This document shows positions 8,287 to 15,577 of a stretch of DNA of 64,000 bases, piece after piece. Position numbers and translations under genes: made by a program. This stretch comes from Candidatus Poribacteria bacterium (GTDB lineage Bacteria > Poribacteria > WGA-4E > WGA-3G). The first letter of the stretch is position 1; each line of letters begins with the position of its first letter. Where the stretch lies: NCBI GenBank assembly GCA_028820635.1, contig JAPPIG010000115.1:1-64000 (forward strand), given 5' to 3'. The notes beneath the pieces were generated by a model that was not told the origin of the DNA, did not search any database, and was given only the letters and a program-made list of their open reading frames with translations.

Positions 8287-8359
8287 ACGTCCTAAATGTG
8301 ACGTGTAACGTCCTAAATGTGACGTGCAAACGTCCTAAATGTGACGTGCAAACGTCCTA
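8287..8359. repeat. 21-22 bp tandem repeat, three and a third copies
   Basis: The unit ACGTCCTAAATGTGACGTG plus 2-3 variable bases repeats at 8287, 8308 and 8330, with a partial copy at 8352. A diverged palindromic version (CACGTCACTAGGACGTG) precedes it at 8266. It replaces the middle of the MITE. Confidence 0.8.
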
Positions 8360-8448
8360 TTGAAGGTGTCCATCGGGAAGGCGAAGCGAAACTCAACCAA
8401 CAATATGTTTTGTACCAAAACTTTACACACCCCGAAAAATTCTATTTC

Positions 8449-8477
8449 TTGACATCAACACATTGATGTGCTATACT
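8449..8477 (+). promoter_or_regulatory. Promoter with palindromic spacer upstream of 8574
   Basis: TTGACA (8449-8454) and TATACT (8472-8477) are separated by 17 bp. The spacer and the end of the -35 box carry the inverted repeat CATCAA-CACA-TTGATG (8453-8468), a candidate repressor site. It lies 8 bp to the right of the MITE target duplication and about 95 bp before the next start codon. Confidence 0.6.
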
Positions 8478-8573
8478 AACAAAACAGATTTTCAAGGATA
8501 GTTTGCAATTCCAACATTGTGATTTTACAAGTCCTAAGTTTAAAATAAATAAGGGAAATGGAGTGTTAATTTT

Positions 8574-9164
8574 ATGGATTTCAAACAAGCATTAGATAGT
8601 AAAATTTCTGAGTATAATTTACTCGATCATCCATTCTATCAAGCGTGGAGTGCCGGTGAATTACCTGTTGATGCTTTGAAATGTTATGCGCGTGAATATG
8701 GTGCTTTCATTTCAACGTTGCCGAAAGGATGGGAAACATTAAACGATCCTGAGACAGCGGAAGAGGAGACAGAACACATTGACATGTGGGCAGATTTCGC
8801 GGACGGTCTCAACACTGAGGTTTCTGAAGCGCAAATTCCACAGGTAAAAACGCTATTAGAAACAGCAGAAAATCTTTTTTCTCAGAGTGAAACGGCATTA
8901 GGTGCGCTATACGCTTTTGAGGCACAGCAACCAGAAACAGCAAAGTCAAAATTGGCTGGCTTGAAGGAATTCTATCAACTACCTGAAAAGGTGGAACCGT
9001 ATTTTGAAACGCATTCACATAATGAGCATGAAGCGGAAAAACTGCTTGAACATATCGGTGCGTTACCACTGGATTCTCAAGAGGCAGTAGTGCAAGCATG
9101 TGAACAGATGAGTAGTGCTTTGTGGGATGCGCTCACAGGAATTCACGATGCCGAATGCGCATGA
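8574..9164 (+). CDS. Heme-oxygenase-fold (TenA/PqqC/CADD-like) protein
   Basis: 196 residues of mostly helical sequence. The N-terminus (YNLLDHPFYQAWSAGELP, then YAREYGAFI) resembles the TenA/PqqC superfamily and in particular CADD-like proteins, some of which are diiron oxidases; chlamydial CADD makes p-aminobenzoate from its own tyrosine. Candidate metal ligands are the Glu/His cluster EEETEHIDMW near residues 62-71 and HSHNEHEAEKLLEHI near 143-157. The superfamily is fairly secure; the exact reaction is inference. GGAG lies 10 nt before the ATG. It starts a plus-strand run with a SnoaL-like gene (17-bp overlap) and a HAD hydrolase, driven by the promoter at 8449-8477. Confidence 0.7.
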   Translation: MDFKQALDSKISEYNLLDHPFYQAWSAGELPVDALKCYAREYGAFISTLPKGWETLNDPETAEEETEHIDMWADFADGLNTEVSEAQIPQVKTLLETAENLFSQSETALGALYAFEAQQPETAKSKLAGLKEFYQLPEKVEPYFETHSHNEHEAEKLLEHIGALPLDSQEAVVQACEQMSSALWDALTGIHDAECA

Positions 9165-9534
9165 CACGGTGAAAGCATATTTTGACACACTTGTGGCAAG
9201 AGATGCTGAAGCCCTTATTGCGATGATGCTTCCTGCTGCACATTATGTGAAAATAGGCACGGATGCTGACGAAATCGTTGAAGGTGAGGCAGGAATTACG
9301 GCATATTACCGTAACCATGTCGCAAGTACTGAGGATTTCAGCATCACATTCATTTCCCTTGATGTACAAGAACGTGCGAATGTTGCTTGGTTTTACACGC
9401 GCCAAGTGTGGAAACTTAAGTGGGAAGGTATTGCAGAAGAATTCATGATGCGGATGACGGGTGTTTTAGAAAAGATTGATGAGTCGTGGAAGTTTGCGCA
9501 AATTCATGCTTCTATCGGTGTACCTACATCTTAG
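9148..9534 (+). CDS. SnoaL/NTF2-like protein
   Basis: 128 residues with the cone-shaped NTF2-like pattern: an N-terminal helix (HDTVKAYFDTLVARDAEALIAMM), a middle GEAGITAYYRNHV helix and C-terminal beta strands (AWFYTRQVWKLKW, EEFMMRMTGVLEKIDESWKFAQIHAS). Such proteins bind small molecules or act as isomerases and hydrolases; no specific activity can be assigned. The ATG at 9148 has AGGA 8 nt upstream and overlaps the preceding gene by 17 bp, indicating translational coupling. Confidence 0.7.
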   Translation: MPNAHDTVKAYFDTLVARDAEALIAMMLPAAHYVKIGTDADEIVEGEAGITAYYRNHVASTEDFSITFISLDVQERANVAWFYTRQVWKLKWEGIAEEFMMRMTGVLEKIDESWKFAQIHASIGVPTS

Positions 9535-9552
9535 TTCTTATTGGGGGCGTTT

Positions 9553-10257
9553 TTGAATATTTCGGTTGTCTCTTTTGATGGCGATATGACTTTGTGGGAT
9601 TTTCTGAAGGTGATGCGTCATTCGCTCCAACACACATTGGCGGAGCTGCAAAAACACGTTCCAACCCTGCGTGCTTTAAAACTTACAATTGACGAGATGA
9701 TTGCGATTCGGAATCAATTTGCTGAAGAGGTAAAAGGTAAAATCTGGAGCCTTGAAGAAATTAGAAGGAGCGCGTTTGAACGCACACTTGAACATGTCGG
9801 ACATCCAGATAAAGATCTCGCTGCACACCTGAACGCGATATACCTAAAGCACCGTTTTGAAGATATTGAACTGTATTCTGATGTGATACCGACTTTTGAT
9901 GTTTTGGCACCGCATTACAAGTTGGGACTACTCTCAAATGGAAATACCTATCCGGAACGCTGCGGACTTGAAGATCGTTTTGCCTTTGTTGTCTTTTCCC
10001 AAGATGTGCAAGTTGAGAAGCCAGATCCAAAAATCTTTGAGATAACTGCCCAACGAGCGGGTTGTGAACTCAGACAGTTACTCCATGTAGGCGACTCACT
10101 TGAGAATGATGTTGCGGGGGCACAGAATGCCGGTGCACAGGCGGTCTGGCTCAACCGAGAAGGTGTGCCAAACGATACAGAAACCCGACCTGACTACGAA
10201 ATAGGTTCGTTGACCGAAATTCCCACAATTTTAGGGTTGGATAGGAGAAAATTATGA
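9553..10257 (+). CDS. HAD-superfamily hydrolase
   Basis: About 234 residues. All four HAD motifs are visible: FDGDMTLWD near residue 8 (nucleophile and acid/base Asp), LLSNGN with the motif II Asn/Ser, the KPDPKIFE lysine, and HVGDSLENDVAGAQNAG with the magnesium-binding acids. It is a phosphatase or dehalogenase-like enzyme with a helical cap; the substrate is unknown. TTG at 9553 is preferred because a G-run sits 5 nt upstream; TTG at 9541 is possible. Its TGA overlaps the ATG of the antitoxin-like gene (ATGA), so the two are translationally coupled. Confidence 0.85.
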   Translation: MNISVVSFDGDMTLWDFLKVMRHSLQHTLAELQKHVPTLRALKLTIDEMIAIRNQFAEEVKGKIWSLEEIRRSAFERTLEHVGHPDKDLAAHLNAIYLKHRFEDIELYSDVIPTFDVLAPHYKLGLLSNGNTYPERCGLEDRFAFVVFSQDVQVEKPDPKIFEITAQRAGCELRQLLHVGDSLENDVAGAQNAGAQAVWLNREGVPNDTETRPDYEIGSLTEIPTILGLDRRKL

Positions 10258-10532
10258 TTGCTCTTTCTGAAGAACTTCGACAGGCAGTTAAGGATTCCAA
10301 AGATAACCTTGTGCGGCTTGTGGATCCAGAAACCAATGCGGAGTATGTTGTATTACCCGCCGAAACATTCGCCCAGATGCAAGAGAAATTATACGATGAT
10401 GGACCGCTAACACCTGAAGAAAAACGCGCGCTGCTTGTTCAAGCTGGTCTCCGTGCAGGGTGGGATGATCCGGAAATGGATGTTTACAATGAGTTGGATC
10501 CACGGAGAAAAAATGAAAGTTCAACGCGGTGA
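10254..10532 (+). CDS. Putative antitoxin of a PemK/MazF-type pair
   Basis: 92 residues, rich in Glu and Asp, with LSEELRQAVKDSKDNLVRLVDPETNAEYVVLPAE in short succession, a pattern common in small antitoxin-like proteins. Its partner is the PemK/MazF-type toxin gene that it overlaps by 20 bp. It has AGGAG upstream and shares ATGA with the HAD gene. The antitoxin role rests on the neighbour, not on a recognised DNA-binding fold. Confidence 0.65.
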   Translation: MIALSEELRQAVKDSKDNLVRLVDPETNAEYVVLPAETFAQMQEKLYDDGPLTPEEKRALLVQAGLRAGWDDPEMDVYNELDPRRKNESSTR

Positions 10533-10872
10533 CATTGTCCTTGTTGATTTTCCATATAGCGACCAAACAGGTGGGAAAATCCGTCCGGCACTGGTTGTGC
10601 AATCGGACATGTGGAATCAACGAATTGATGATACAATTCTTGCTGTAATCACCAGTAGTTCTCGGCGTAGGGTTGGCACTTCTACTCAGCATTTTATTGA
10701 CATTTCAACTGTTGAAGGACAGCAAACAGGTCTTCACTTTAATTCCATTGTACAATGTGAAAATCTAATCACTCAAGATCAAGAGTTGATTCTTCAGGTT
10801 ATCGGTAGACTGTCCGATTCTGCGATGCAACAGATAGATGCTTGCCTAAAATCCGCATTAGGCTTTCACTAA
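10513..10872 (+). CDS. PemK/MazF-type endoribonuclease toxin
   Basis: 119 residues with the PemK/MazF signature: [29 protein letters not shown] at the N-terminus, then ILAVITSS and [15 protein letters not shown], and a closing helix [22 protein letters not shown]. Family members cleave mRNA at short motifs. The ATG at 10513 has GGAG 8 nt upstream and gives the normal N-terminus; longer frames do not. It forms a toxin-antitoxin operon with the gene before it. Confidence 0.9.
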   Translation: MKVQRGDIVLVDFPYSDQTGGKIRPALVVQSDMWNQRIDDTILAVITSSSRRRVGTSTQHFIDISTVEGQQTGLHFNSIVQCENLITQDQELILQVIGRLSDSAMQQIDACLKSALGFH

Positions 10873-10904
10873 GTGGAATATCGAATTTGCAGGTAAAAGA
10901 GGCA

Positions 10905-11918
10905 ATGCCAAAACGCGACTATTACGCAATTTTGAATGTACCCCGCGATGCCTCTGCAGATGAGATTAAGAAGGCTTACCGTCAACTCGCGCTCAAATAC
11001 CATCCCGATAAGAATCCGAGTGATAAGGCAGCTGCAGTAACATTCCGAGCAGTGACGGAAGCGTACGAGGTGTTATGTGACGACGCGCAACGGGAACGCT
11101 ATAACCAAGATTATCAACCTAAACCGAGTTTTGATGTAGTTTTTGGTCAAGATGGTGCCGAAATGGTGTTGATTCCTACTGGTGTATTTCTGATGGGAAG
11201 CAGCACCGGAGAGGTTGACGAAAGTCCTATCCATTCTGTCGACCTTGACGATTTTTACATGGACAGATACGCTGTCACTAATGCACAGTTTAAAGTATTT
11301 GTTGATGATAATCCGCAGTGGTGCAAGCGCAGTATCTCAAGAGAATACCATGATGGAAATTACTTAAAACTCTGGGATGAGGAAAATTGTTATCCGCAGG
11401 GGATGGGCAATCACCCCGTTGTTTCAGTAAGTTGGTATGCAGCAATGGCTTATGCACAATGGGCAGGGAAGCGGTTGCCAACGGAGGCGGAGTGGGAAAA
11501 AGCAGCACGTGGTGGATTAGTAGGAAAAACCTATCCGTGGGGAGATTCAATTGATAGACACAAAGCAAATTACGGGAAACGTTGGGATGGACGAAACGCT
11601 ACTATTCGCATGACACCAGTTGGGAGTTATCCTCCAAACAGATACGGTTTGTGTGATATGGTAGGTAATATCCGTGAGTGGTGTCTTGATGCATATCAAT
11701 CGGATTATTATAAGCACTCCGCACACCAGAATCCGATTGCTGGTGATAGCATTGAAACAGTTCTCTCCAATTTTTTGACAATAAAAAAATCGCGCGTGTT
11801 TCGTGGAGGGACATGGTATTATCCTGCTGAATACTTACGAGTTTCGCTTCGGGCGAGAGATATTCCCTCTTTTGCGGTTACCAGTGTTGGATTTCGATGT
11901 GTAAAAGCGAAATTGTAA
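10905..11918 (+). CDS. DnaJ J-domain fused to FGE/sulfatase-modifying-factor domain
   Basis: 337 residues. Residues 4-67 form a complete J-domain with HPD at 33-35 and the helix IV region [20 protein letters not shown]. After a short linker, residues about 88-335 form a formylglycine-generating-enzyme-type domain: [70 protein letters not shown] (listed in parts), [14 protein letters not shown] and VGFRC. The two catalytic cysteines near the RGG motif of true FGE are absent ([15 protein letters not shown]), so it should not oxidise sulfatase cysteine. A J-domain implies recruitment of an Hsp70 partner. It follows the toxin-antitoxin pair but is not clearly in the same operon. Confidence 0.85.
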   Translation: MPKRDYYAILNVPRDASADEIKKAYRQLALKYHPDKNPSDKAAAVTFRAVTEAYEVLCDDAQRERYNQDYQPKPSFDVVFGQDGAEMVLIPTGVFLMGSSTGEVDESPIHSVDLDDFYMDRYAVTNAQFKVFVDDNPQWCKRSISREYHDGNYLKLWDEENCYPQGMGNHPVVSVSWYAAMAYAQWAGKRLPTEAEWEKAARGGLVGKTYPWGDSIDRHKANYGKRWDGRNATIRMTPVGSYPPNRYGLCDMVGNIREWCLDAYQSDYYKHSAHQNPIAGDSIETVLSNFLTIKKSRVFRGGTWYYPAEYLRVSLRARDIPSFAVTSVGFRCVKAKL

Positions 11919-11994
11919 ATTTACAGAAAGCCCGGAGGATATAAGGAATTAGACAACTCTCGCGCTCTAATGTTTGTCCCTCGCTTAATTTCTC

Positions 11995-13260
11995 ATGAAA
12001 ATTACCGAAATTGAAGTGATTCCGTTACGCGTGCCTTATGAACAACGGATTCGCAAAAGATATTATCACTTTGCAATGACCGAAGCGGTCACCGTCTATA
12101 AATTCTATACTGATACCGGTCTCGTTGGTATCGGTGAAAACCCTGGGCCGCCTTTTGACCAAGAGGTGTTGGATACTTATATCAACACAAATCCGTTTGA
12201 CCATGTTATGGGTGAAGGGCGTTTTAACCTTGACATGGCATGCTATGATCTAATGGGAAAACATCTCGGTTTGCCAGCGTGGAAGCTGATGGGACAGCAG
12301 GTAAGAAAATGGGTTCCAATGGGTTGGTGGATGCCATGCATGTCCCCCGAAGATACAGCAGGCGAGGTTCAAATAGCGGTTGAACGTGGGTACCGAGGTC
12401 TTAAATGTAAAGCCCGCGCTTTCTATGATGTTGTTGAGCAATCAAAGGCAATTGAGGAAGTCGCTCCTTCAGATTTTCGTGTGGAGTTTGATTTCAATGG
12501 TTCGTTGATCAATGTTGAAAAGGCACTGCCTATCCTACGAGAACTGGAGAAGATCTCCGTTGTTAAAGGCATTGAAGAGCCAATTTTCGCGTATGATATA
12601 GAGGGTTGGCGCAGATTACATCAAGAGATTCGGATTCCGTTCTACCTGCACGGTGTCGGTGTTATCCGAGAAGGCGCCTCACGCCAACCTTCTGGTCCTT
12701 GGATAGGACTCCGCGCGGGCGATTTTGATGGGGCTTTGTGTAGCCACGAAAGTGTCAAAAGTGCTCTGGCATCGGGTTGGGCTTTCACCGCTGCAAACAC
12801 ACCGATCCTGCTTCAGTATGTAGGCACAGGTATCACAACAGCATTTGCATGTCATTTGGGAGCGGTGATACCAACAGCAACACTTCCCGCCGTCACAGCA
12901 AGCCACGCTTATGAAGACGACCTAATTATTACTTCGCACAAAATCCAACGCGGATTTATGCAGGTGCCAGAAGATGCCGGTTTAGGGATTGAGTTAGATG
13001 AAGACGCTGTGGAACGTTACGCTCAAACACCAGAACCGAAATGGAATCGTCACATTTCCGTTGTTTCCTTTCCTGGTGGTATAAAGCATTATTACCGAAA
13101 CCTGCAACAAGCAGAACGGCTTATGAAACAGGGAGTGGACGAGTCTTACGTCTCTGGGGTTCGCTTGGACGAATGGGAAGACGATGGCACCAAAACCTTT
13201 GATAAGCTTTTCAAGCAGTTACAGGAAAGTGATTGGCCTGTTTGGGAAACACCGTCATAG
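11995..13260 (+). CDS. Enolase-superfamily enzyme (mandelate racemase-like)
   Basis: 421 residues. The N-terminal capping domain (ITEIEVIPLRVPY, TDTGLVGIGE) leads into the barrel (FNLDMACYDLMGKHLGLPAWKLMG). A KxK motif (GLKCKA) supplies the likely catalytic Lys. Two metal ligands are clear: Asp in VEFDFNGS and Glu in GIEEPI. The third, usually Glu in a GE dipeptide on the next strand, is replaced by the sequence YLHGVGV, so magnesium binding may be altered. The C-terminus is longer than usual. It may be an acid-sugar dehydratase or a derivative with other chemistry. No good ribosome site is seen before the ATG. It precedes a PhyH gene on the same strand. Confidence 0.82.
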   Translation: MKITEIEVIPLRVPYEQRIRKRYYHFAMTEAVTVYKFYTDTGLVGIGENPGPPFDQEVLDTYINTNPFDHVMGEGRFNLDMACYDLMGKHLGLPAWKLMGQQVRKWVPMGWWMPCMSPEDTAGEVQIAVERGYRGLKCKARAFYDVVEQSKAIEEVAPSDFRVEFDFNGSLINVEKALPILRELEKISVVKGIEEPIFAYDIEGWRRLHQEIRIPFYLHGVGVIREGASRQPSGPWIGLRAGDFDGALCSHESVKSALASGWAFTAANTPILLQYVGTGITTAFACHLGAVIPTATLPAVTASHAYEDDLIITSHKIQRGFMQVPEDAGLGIELDEDAVERYAQTPEPKWNRHISVVSFPGGIKHYYRNLQQAERLMKQGVDESYVSGVRLDEWEDDGTKTFDKLFKQLQESDWPVWETPS

Positions 13261-13384
13261 GTTGAACTGGATTGACTACAATTCTGAAGATCTTAAGTTG
13301 CTCTGAATTCGACCAATTGGATTCGTCTGGAGAGTTTTCAGTTCTACCTAATCTACGCAAATTGTATGTCAAGGAGTAAATTCT

Positions 13385-14194
13385 ATGATGACCCCTGAAC
13401 AACGTTATCTATTTGATGTTACTGGATATCTCCATCTGAAGAATGTTATGAGTGACGAAGAGTTGAAAGCAGCGCAAGAAGCAGCAAATGAATATATCAA
13501 TACTCCCACCGAAGAACTCCCACCCGGATTTGACTCCAGTGCTAAAAACCTGCCAAACGGTTTTGCCTTTGCGAAACCCTTAGAAACTCTCACGATGCAC
13601 CGATCCACATGGCCCATCATCAAGGAACTGACGAATAACAAACCGCAACTGTTTCGCGGCACAATGATTGCTGATCGGACGGGTATGTCGGAGTCGGAGG
13701 AAGGACTCCGCTTGCATTGTGCACGAGAGGATTTTGGATGGCACGCCAATCGGTATGAGGTGCGACACGGTCGAATCTTTTGCGACGATTTTGTCGTCTT
13801 TCCCTATCTGTATGATGTGTATCCGGGAGATGGTGGGTTATTGGTTGTTCCCGGCACCCACAAAACCGTTTTTGATCGTCCCGAACATCTCTATAACAAT
13901 GGAAAGATCAAAGATGCGGATGATATTCCATTAGGGGTGATAAACATCACCCCTAATGCAGGAGATATGGTGATTATATCGGAACTCTTGACGCACGGTG
14001 CGCTGCCTTGGAAACCGAAAGACCGATATCGTTGTGTTCTAACTTTACGCTACAGACCACAGCATCGCGGTGAGAGCCGTGTTTCTGAGGAGGTAAGAGG
14101 ACGGTTATCCCCAGAGACGTTGGAACTGATTTCTCGTGCAGATCATACGCATACGAAAGAGATTGTTAAGAAGGATATTGTCTCATTGTCTTAA
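13385..14194 (+). CDS. Phytanoyl-CoA dioxygenase family protein, HxA variant
   Basis: 269-residue PhyH-family Fe(II)/2-oxoglutarate oxygenase. The family pattern is clear: FDVTGYLHLKNVMSDEEL at the N-terminus, PGDGGLLVVPGTHKTVF in the middle, GDMVIISELLTHGALPW for the distal His, and RCVLTLRY for the co-substrate side. At the first half of the metal site the sequence reads LHCARED, placing Ala where HxD has Asp, by alignment with the HGG site of the PhyH protein at 7183-7926. The acid two residues further on might substitute. AGGAG lies 8 nt before the ATG. It follows an enolase-superfamily gene and may act in the same pathway. Confidence 0.85.
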   Translation: MMTPEQRYLFDVTGYLHLKNVMSDEELKAAQEAANEYINTPTEELPPGFDSSAKNLPNGFAFAKPLETLTMHRSTWPIIKELTNNKPQLFRGTMIADRTGMSESEEGLRLHCAREDFGWHANRYEVRHGRIFCDDFVVFPYLYDVYPGDGGLLVVPGTHKTVFDRPEHLYNNGKIKDADDIPLGVINITPNAGDMVIISELLTHGALPWKPKDRYRCVLTLRYRPQHRGESRVSEEVRGRLSPETLELISRADHTHTKEIVKKDIVSLS

Positions 14195-14231
14195 CTAACT
14201 TATATCGGTGACACATTAAAAGTCTTAACAT

Positions 14232-15482
14232 CTAATCTTGTGTATCAGAATCAACAGGTTTTACACATCGAAAGCCGAGATCGTTAAACCCCTTTGTTGG
14301 TAAACTTGAGTTGCGTTGAAAAACTCGGACTTGGTTAGCATTGGATGCGTAGGAACCACCTCGATAAACACGGTGAGTAATTATGTTACTTGAATTTTCA
14401 ACGGTATCAACAATACTTTCTCCTGAAATAGGATTATCGCTGGGAGAACTCGCGTAGAAATTCGAGTCGTATTCATCAAGACACCACTCCCACGCGTTTC
14501 CTGCCATGTCATGCAAACCATAAACATTGGCAGGAAAACTCCCCACGGATGCGTTGTGAACGTACCCATCATCAACATCTTCATCTGCCCAAGCAACGAG
14601 TTTTTCCTCTCCATCAAAATTCCATACTAAACCGACAGTATTTTTATCGGCATAATTACACTGTGTTCCATCCGGCGGATCGTTGCCCCAAGGGTACTTC
14701 TCTCCACTCAACCCTCCTCGCGCAGCCTTTTCCCATTCGGCTTCTGTGGGCAAACGTTTACCTATCCATTTTGCATAAGCCATTGCATCGTACCAACTTA
14801 CGCCTACAACAGGAAACTGATCCGTTGGAGAACTATTATAAACCCAAGAAGGCAATGCGCTATGTCCTGTTTCCCGAACAAAACGTTTATACTCACCGAC
14901 AGTCACTTCGTGAATGTCCATATAGAATGCATCGATATAGACCGTATGCGACGGTTTTTCATCGGATGAGGCATCTGGATCATCGCTTCCCATGAGGAAT
15001 TCACCTTCAGGTATCAACACCATCCCTTTGGGGGTAGCAAGTCTCGCTAACTCAGTCGGATCAAGAGGTATTGACTCAACTTTGTAAGGATCACCTAACT
15101 CATACCGAATCAATTCATCATACGAAGATAGTCCAACACCCGTTAACGGGTAATCTGTCTGACTTTTCTCCCAGAAAGGTAAAATTGAAACTTCCCAAGC
15201 TACAGAACTATCAAGTCGCATAGTAAATGTCAGTGAAGCGGGACCTTTCGGAACTATTTTCCAACTGTGAAACGTCTCCTCCCCCTCAGCAATAAATTCA
15301 ATTAAAACAGCCAAATCATCAGGACGCGGTTTCGCTTTTAGGACAAATTGTGCCACGTCTAAATCTTTGTAACCCACAAATTCAATAGTGACTACCGGTA
15401 CCACCGGATCTTCGGTTTCACCACACCCTATCAGAAAACAAACCATTAACAGATAGAATACTCGTCGACATATCAAAGACAT
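14232..15482 (-). CDS. FGE-fold (SUMF1/PvdO-like) lipoprotein
   Basis: 416 residues. A signal peptide ends in a lipobox (LIGC, Cys about residue 20). An N-terminal beta-rich region of about 130 residues with no recognised fold is followed by an FGE-sulfatase-type domain: [86 protein letters not shown] and LGFRC. The catalytic cysteines after RGG are missing (RGGSYASNANQVRVF), so it is probably not a sulfatase maturase; related domains serve as binding or other enzymatic modules in exported proteins. The start at 15482 has GGAGAG upstream and gives the lipoprotein signal. It converges on the PhyH gene. Confidence 0.85.
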   Translation of the reverse strand: MSLICRRVFYLLMVCFLIGCGETEDPVVPVVTIEFVGYKDLDVAQFVLKAKPRPDDLAVLIEFIAEGEETFHSWKIVPKGPASLTFTMRLDSSVAWEVSILPFWEKSQTDYPLTGVGLSSYDELIRYELGDPYKVESIPLDPTELARLATPKGMVLIPEGEFLMGSDDPDASSDEKPSHTVYIDAFYMDIHEVTVGEYKRFVRETGHSALPSWVYNSSPTDQFPVVGVSWYDAMAYAKWIGKRLPTEAEWEKAARGGLSGEKYPWGNDPPDGTQCNYADKNTVGLVWNFDGEEKLVAWADEDVDDGYVHNASVGSFPANVYGLHDMAGNAWEWCLDEYDSNFYASSPSDNPISGESIVDTVENSSNIITHRVYRGGSYASNANQVRVFQRNSSLPTKGFNDLGFRCVKPVDSDTQD

Positions 15483-15577
15483 CAATTCTTCTCTCCAAGT
15501 ATACAATCCATAGGACGTTTCTCACTCATTTTAGTATAAACATTTACAAGGAATTAATAGATATAGTGCTTGGCAAT

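Larger units (their letters stand above)
8075..8432. mobile_element. MITE with 19-bp inverted repeats and 9-bp target duplication
   Basis: A 358-bp element bounded by GGGTGTGTAAAGTTTTTGT (8075-8093) and its complement at 8414-8432, with one mismatch in 19. It is flanked directly on both sides by the 9-bp direct repeat CGAAAAATT (8066-8074 and 8433-8441), a perfect target-site duplication. It holds no transposase, only a 26-codon frame and a GC-richer tandem repeat. The 9-bp duplication and the end sequence are compatible with IS256/Mutator-type transposition, but the parent element is not in this window. A second member is at 54816-55057. Confidence 0.85.

Noticed and set aside
8287-8359. Possible CRISPR or iteron array
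   Set aside because: The units are directly adjacent with no spacers and lie within a MITE; no replication gene is nearby.
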